The notes beneath the pieces were generated by a model. It was not told where the DNA came from, ran no database searches, and saw only the letters and a list, made by a program, of their open reading frames with translations. From assembly GCA_964614375.1 (NCBI GenBank), contig CAZTLI010000062.1, forward strand, positions 1 through 17,164: a stretch of 17,164 bases of DNA, read 5' to 3'. This document shows, piece by piece, positions 13,964 to 17,164 of this stretch. Position 1 is the stretch's first letter, and every line of letters starts with the position of its first letter. The DNA is from CAZTLI01 sp964614375 (GTDB lineage Bacteria > Chloroflexota > Anaerolineae > Aggregatilineales > Phototrophicaceae). Both the position numbers and the translations under genes were made by a program.

Positions 13964-15346
13964 TCAGTATTCCCGATTCTGTATCAAAATCTCTTCGTAC
14001 CATTCCAAAAATGTGGTCACCTGTCGTTCAATATCAAATCGTGCGCGGGCATCTGCTGCGGCCTGAGCGCCAAGCTGCTGTCGTAAATCATCATCGGTGA
14101 GCAGTGTGACAGCGGCGCGTGCCATCGCATCGGCATCGCCCGCCCTGACCAGCACACCCGTCGCCCGTTCACGCGCATACGCCGGTGAATCGGCACTCAG
14201 ACCCGCCAAACCATATATCAATTCCGGGATTGAGCAAATACCCGTTGCGACAACGGGTGTGCCACAGGCCATTGCTTCAACTAGCGACAACCCAAACGCC
14301 TCCGCTCTGGCGGCATACAAGTAGACATCTGCGGCCTGATAATAACCAGCCACTACCGTTGCATCCGGTTGATAGGGCACAAAATGAATTTCAACATTGC
14401 CAATACGCTCGACTGCCGCCGCATCCCCTAGCGCGATAAACCGCACCTTTTGACCGGGTAAATTTTCGCCAATTTGGGCAATTGCCGCGCGCAGCATGGC
14501 ATAGTCTTTGTAGATATTCTGGCGCAGCCCTGAAGCCGCAAATAACAGCACTGTCGCATCCTGCGGGATATTCAGTCGCGCACGCACATCCTGCCGCCGG
14601 GCTGGACGAAATATGTTCAGGTCGATACCATGCGGAATCACACGGCCCTCAACAATCGCTGGACGCAACATAGATTGTTCCACTTTGTCCATTAACCACT
14701 GCGACGGTGTGGACACGAATAAACGACTGTTTTGATAGATGTCGCGTTTACGCTGCCAGTTGTATGCTGTGTTATCGCGCTTCACAGGCGGATAAATCGT
14801 CAAATCCGGGCACGCGCCACAACCTGTTTTCCAGCGGTCACAAGCAAATGAATGGGCACAATGCCCACTCAACAACCACGCATCATGCAGCATGAGGAAC
14901 GTCGGCGCTTGTTGACTGAGCCATGATAGCGCGCGCAAATCAAAATATTCACCATGTAGATTATGACAGTGGATGATGTCGGGTTTGTCGGGGAGATCAT
15001 CAAAGAGATGATGGCTGCCGGGAAAATTAAAATTCTCAATCCCACGCTCATAATCCAACCATGCTCTGGGGTGAGATAATTTAGCCATTAGCCGATTGAT
15101 GCGCCACAAGCCACGCATTCTGGATTCATACGGCTTCAGCTTTTCATCAACCGCTTCCAGCGCCCGTCCCCACACCGATTGATAGCGACTATTGGGAATG
15201 GGATAGACGTGTTCATCGTCTGTGTGCCTGCGCCTCGCCACAAGCCAGCTTTCATGACTGTGTGCCCGATAACCCTGCATCAAGTTATAGACCACATTCG
15301 CCGCGCCACCGCCGCTAGCATCAGTATTGATGTGCAAAATCTTCAT
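13964..15346 (-). CDS. Glycosyltransferase family 4 (WcaC-like)
   Basis: A 460-residue GT-B type retaining glycosyltransferase of full length. The N-terminal acceptor domain starts MKILHINTDASGGGAANVVY, a pattern shared by the colanic-acid WcaC-like group. The C-terminal donor domain has the GT4 E-x7-E motif (E349-E357, EAFGLSLVE) followed by AMACGTPVVAT. Residues 150-181 hold LMLHDAWLLSGHCAHSFACDR..., with Cys163, Cys169, Cys176 and Cys179 in a C-x5-C-x6-C-x2-C spacing, which I recall from this subgroup and which could bind a metal or form disulfides. It should add a sugar from a nucleotide donor to a surface glycan on the cytoplasmic membrane face. The ATG at 15346 shares one base with the GT2 stop (TGATG); an ATG one codon upstream (15349) overlaps it by four bases. 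Last gene of the cluster. Confidence 0.9.
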   Translation of the reverse strand: MKILHINTDASGGGAANVVYNLMQGYRAHSHESWLVARRRHTDDEHVYPIPNSRYQSVWGRALEAVDEKLKPYESRMRGLWRINRLMAKLSHPRAWLDYERGIENFNFPGSHHLFDDLPDKPDIIHCHNLHGEYFDLRALSWLSQQAPTFLMLHDAWLLSGHCAHSFACDRWKTGCGACPDLTIYPPVKRDNTAYNWQRKRDIYQNSRLFVSTPSQWLMDKVEQSMLRPAIVEGRVIPHGIDLNIFRPARRQDVRARLNIPQDATVLLFAASGLRQNIYKDYAMLRAAIAQIGENLPGQKVRFIALGDAAAVERIGNVEIHFVPYQPDATVVAGYYQAADVYLYAARAEAFGLSLVEAMACGTPVVATGICSIPELIYGLAGLSADSPAYARERATGVLVRAGDADAMARAAVTLLTDDDLRQQLGAQAAADARARFDIERQVTTFLEWYEEILIQNREY

Positions 15347-16401
15347 CATGCAGACCGCAATCCCAATTTCACCAACAGGCGATGCCGTATCTGCGCCGCC
15401 CAAACATAGGGCTTACGCAGCATATGCCGCAACCACAACCCCAACCGCGCGCCATAATCGGCATAGGTGACAATCACGGATCGAACACGATACCAGCGCG
15501 AATCGAGCAGCGCATCTGTATCATCCATAGGTCGGGTCTCTATCGCTAGCTTACCCGCTGTCACATCGTCCCACATCGCCTGTGCCTGTGGTGGATGATC
15601 ACCTGTATAGCGTTCCAACCAGCCGGGATAACGATAGACATTGAAAACCCGAAACGGATCTGTGAGTTGAAAATAATTATCTTCCGCCCAGCGCCGCATT
15701 GCCGCCGACGCCGCCCACGCCGCGCGACTATAGTAATCGGTCTTTTCGCGTACCTGTTTCGGAAACAACAGCGCATAATGATAAAGATAGATACCACGCC
15801 GCGCCATTTCCCCAGCATCAATGTGATTGTGTGCGCGCGTATCTATGCCTTCGGGCGTATGAACGGTTGGCGGACGGTGCGTGACATACCGATAGCCCTC
15901 ACCCCATCTAAATAACCTGTGAAAGATATTCCCCCCCCGTCGCAAATACCAGCTATCCACCACCACATCTGGCGCGCCCCAGAAGAATCGCACCGGAAAC
16001 GACACTGCCGTAATCGTTGGGTCGGCACACAGCATATCGATCACGGCGCGCATAGCTTCAGGTCGATAAAACTCATCGACATCCACTTGCCACAGGTAAT
16101 CGCCCGTCGCACGTTCGGCATAGGCCTGCGACATCGCATCTTTTTCAGTCCAGAAGCCCTCACGGGTGATGAGTTGCACTTTATTTTCGGGGTCTTCTTC
16201 AGCTTTAAACTTCTGTAACGTCGCAAGTGTAGAATCGCGCGAATGGCCGTCCGGCGTGGCAATGGTTGCAGCGTCCTGTACCGCGCCCTCTACGACGATG
16301 ATTTCGTAGGCAAACGGGTATAACGCCCGCAGTGTGTAGCGTGTAAAGGGTTCACCATTGAGGACGATGATGCCAAAACTGATTCGGGGTGAAGCGGTCA
16401 T
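15346..16401 (-). CDS. Glycosyltransferase family 2
   Basis: A 351-residue GT-A fold protein. The N-terminal strand ISFGIIVLNGEPF leads into EIIVVEGAV, and the nucleotide-sugar/metal-binding DxD is D107-V-D109 in LWQVDVDEFY, after EKDAMSQAYAERATGDYLW. The second half (about 140-300) is rich in Trp, Tyr, Arg and His and is likely the acceptor-binding part. The very C-terminal stretch (about 310-351) is basic and amphipathic, with WLRHMLRK, which may sit on the membrane. No transmembrane helix is evident. The ATG at 16401 overlaps the last base of the sulfotransferase stop codon (TAATG), so translation is probably coupled. A longer form to 16449 would run inside the sulfotransferase gene. The substrate is not readable. 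Confidence 0.9.
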   Translation of the reverse strand: MTASPRISFGIIVLNGEPFTRYTLRALYPFAYEIIVVEGAVQDAATIATPDGHSRDSTLATLQKFKAEEDPENKVQLITREGFWTEKDAMSQAYAERATGDYLWQVDVDEFYRPEAMRAVIDMLCADPTITAVSFPVRFFWGAPDVVVDSWYLRRGGNIFHRLFRWGEGYRYVTHRPPTVHTPEGIDTRAHNHIDAGEMARRGIYLYHYALLFPKQVREKTDYYSRAAWAASAAMRRWAEDNYFQLTDPFRVFNVYRYPGWLERYTGDHPPQAQAMWDDVTAGKLAIETRPMDDTDALLDSRWYRVRSVIVTYADYGARLGLWLRHMLRKPYVWAAQIRHRLLVKLGLRSA

Positions 16402-17164
16402 TACGACGAATTCCGCAGCCGACGATTGAGTTTGCTGCCATACGACCACACCACAGGCGGCGTCAATCCGCGCAGAACGGCCTTCACCTGATCGCCAATA
16501 GACCGGGACGCGGGCGAACGATTATGCAGCAAACGGTCATAATCAATAACCGAGGTCATAGCGTCAAGATGCGCTGTGGAAAGACCGATGAAGTTGATCA
16601 ATTCCACTTGATAATCGCGCGATTTCGCCAATTGTTCCACGTCTAATGTCAGGAAAGGATTATCAGGGTGATTGGCATTCCAGCTATCGCGCAGGCTGTC
16701 GCAGCGGGTTTCCAGCGCGTGGAAGAATCCCTCGCCTTGCTGCTGCGATAGTTCAGACAATATTTGTTGCCGTTCCGCCACCGCGAGCTTCTTGGCCTGC
16801 CGCGCGATTTCTTCAAATTGATAAAAAAACAGATTCGACCCCGGCTTCAACCATGAATGGACAACTTTTTCGATAGGCCGGCGGGTAAATAACAATTTGA
16901 GGTGGTCATCAAAGTAATCAGCCAAAAAATCCAGATAATATAGGGGATAATAGGGCATCTTTAGCACGAAATAAGGCTTATCGGCCTCTGTCGTCTGAAT
17001 ATAGGCTTCCAGTATATAGGCCAATTCATCCGGGTCGAGCCAATAATCATCGGCATAAAGCGGCGTGCGATCCATCGCTTGCACAAAAAACCAGTGCAGC
17101 GGAATGTATTCCTGCACATCATTCAACACAGCCAACGGCACAGCGACATCGGGGTGTTTTGCCA
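16401..17164 (-). CDS. Sulfotransferase family protein (partial, N-terminus beyond the window)
   Basis: The frame stays open to the window edge (17164), so this is the C-terminal portion, about 254 residues. A GTG at 17141 is probably internal, since the codons before it read AKHPDVAV, a usual phrase after the N-terminal PAPS-binding loop. The 5'-phosphosulfate loop (RSGTT) would lie outside the window and is not seen. What is seen is the 3'-phosphate motif region, LKLLFTRRPIEKVVHSW (around 16850-16900), where Arg and the later Ser bind PAPS in this family, plus an FLTLDVEQLAKS strand-helix. These enzymes move sulfate from PAPS to a sugar or other hydroxyl or amine. With two glycosyltransferases directly downstream, a glycan acceptor is likely. 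The stop overlaps the GT2 start. Confidence 0.75.
   Translation of the reverse strand, partial: AKHPDVAVPLAVLNDVQEYIPLHWFFVQAMDRTPLYADDYWLDPDELAYILEAYIQTTEADKPYFVLKMPYYPLYYLDFLADYFDDHLKLLFTRRPIEKVVHSWLKPGSNLFFYQFEEIARQAKKLAVAERQQILSELSQQQGEGFFHALETRCDSLRDSWNANHPDNPFLTLDVEQLAKSRDYQVELINFIGLSTAHLDAMTSVIDYDRLLHNRSPASRSIGDQVKAVLRGLTPPVVWSYGSKLNRRLRNSS

Noticed and set aside
1..17164. Defence, toxin-antitoxin, phage or mobile-element system
   Set aside because: No nuclease, reverse transcriptase, integrase, transposase, toxin or helicase was recognised, and no terminal inverted repeats or att-like repeats were found. The MutS-type ATPase and the HEAT/TPR/WD40 proteins are too weak a basis for a defence call.

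Overview
The window reads as an ordinary chromosomal stretch of a free-living bacterium of middling GC. No rRNA, tRNA, CRISPR array, insertion sequence, integrase or phage gene was found. The mix of genes suggests a Chloroflexota (Anaerolineae-like) genome: exported proteins made of simple repeats (WD40, collagen-like, HEAT, TPR), a membrane MutS-type ATPase, single-domain response regulators and a sulfotransferase/glycosyltransferase cluster. That placement is inference only, because no marker gene is present. Most starts carry an AAAGG ribosome-binding site 8-12 nt upstream, and several genes end in clear intrinsic terminators, so most genes look like their own transcription units.

Layout. 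119-889 (-): SDR dehydrogenase of the HSD10 type. 1044-1970 (-): exported protein of unknown function, transcribed divergently from 2137-2634 (+), a membrane-anchored collagen-like protein with a two-cysteine C-terminal domain. 2696-4528 (-): membrane MutS-family ATPase. 4615-5790 (-): M20 amidohydrolase. 6047-6475 (-): stand-alone receiver-domain protein, divergent from 6654-7406 (+), a LolD/MacB-type ABC ATPase with no permease nearby. 7619-8056 (+): small HEAT-repeat protein. 8209-8409 (+): 66-residue DUF4177-like protein, convergent with 8429-10249 (-), a large TPR protein. 10372-11523 (-): receiver plus histidine kinase. 11649-12122 (+): lipoprotein, followed on the same strand by 12187-13368 (+), an exported nine-repeat WD40 protein. 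13500-13889 (+): orphan protein. 13964-17164 (-): GT4, GT2 and sulfotransferase genes with overlapping stop and start codons; the last runs off the window.

Two groupings look functional. The right-hand minus-strand cluster (sulfotransferase, then GT2, then GT4) is translationally coupled and probably builds or decorates a surface glycan. The lipoprotein and exported WD40 gene lie 64 nt apart and may form an envelope pair. The rest look independent. No gap between called genes exceeds about 260 bp. The most unusual items are the collagen-like protein, the membrane MutS-type ATPase, the exported WD40 protein with its lipoprotein neighbour, and the TPR protein with an unrecognised central domain. 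None alone proves a new system.
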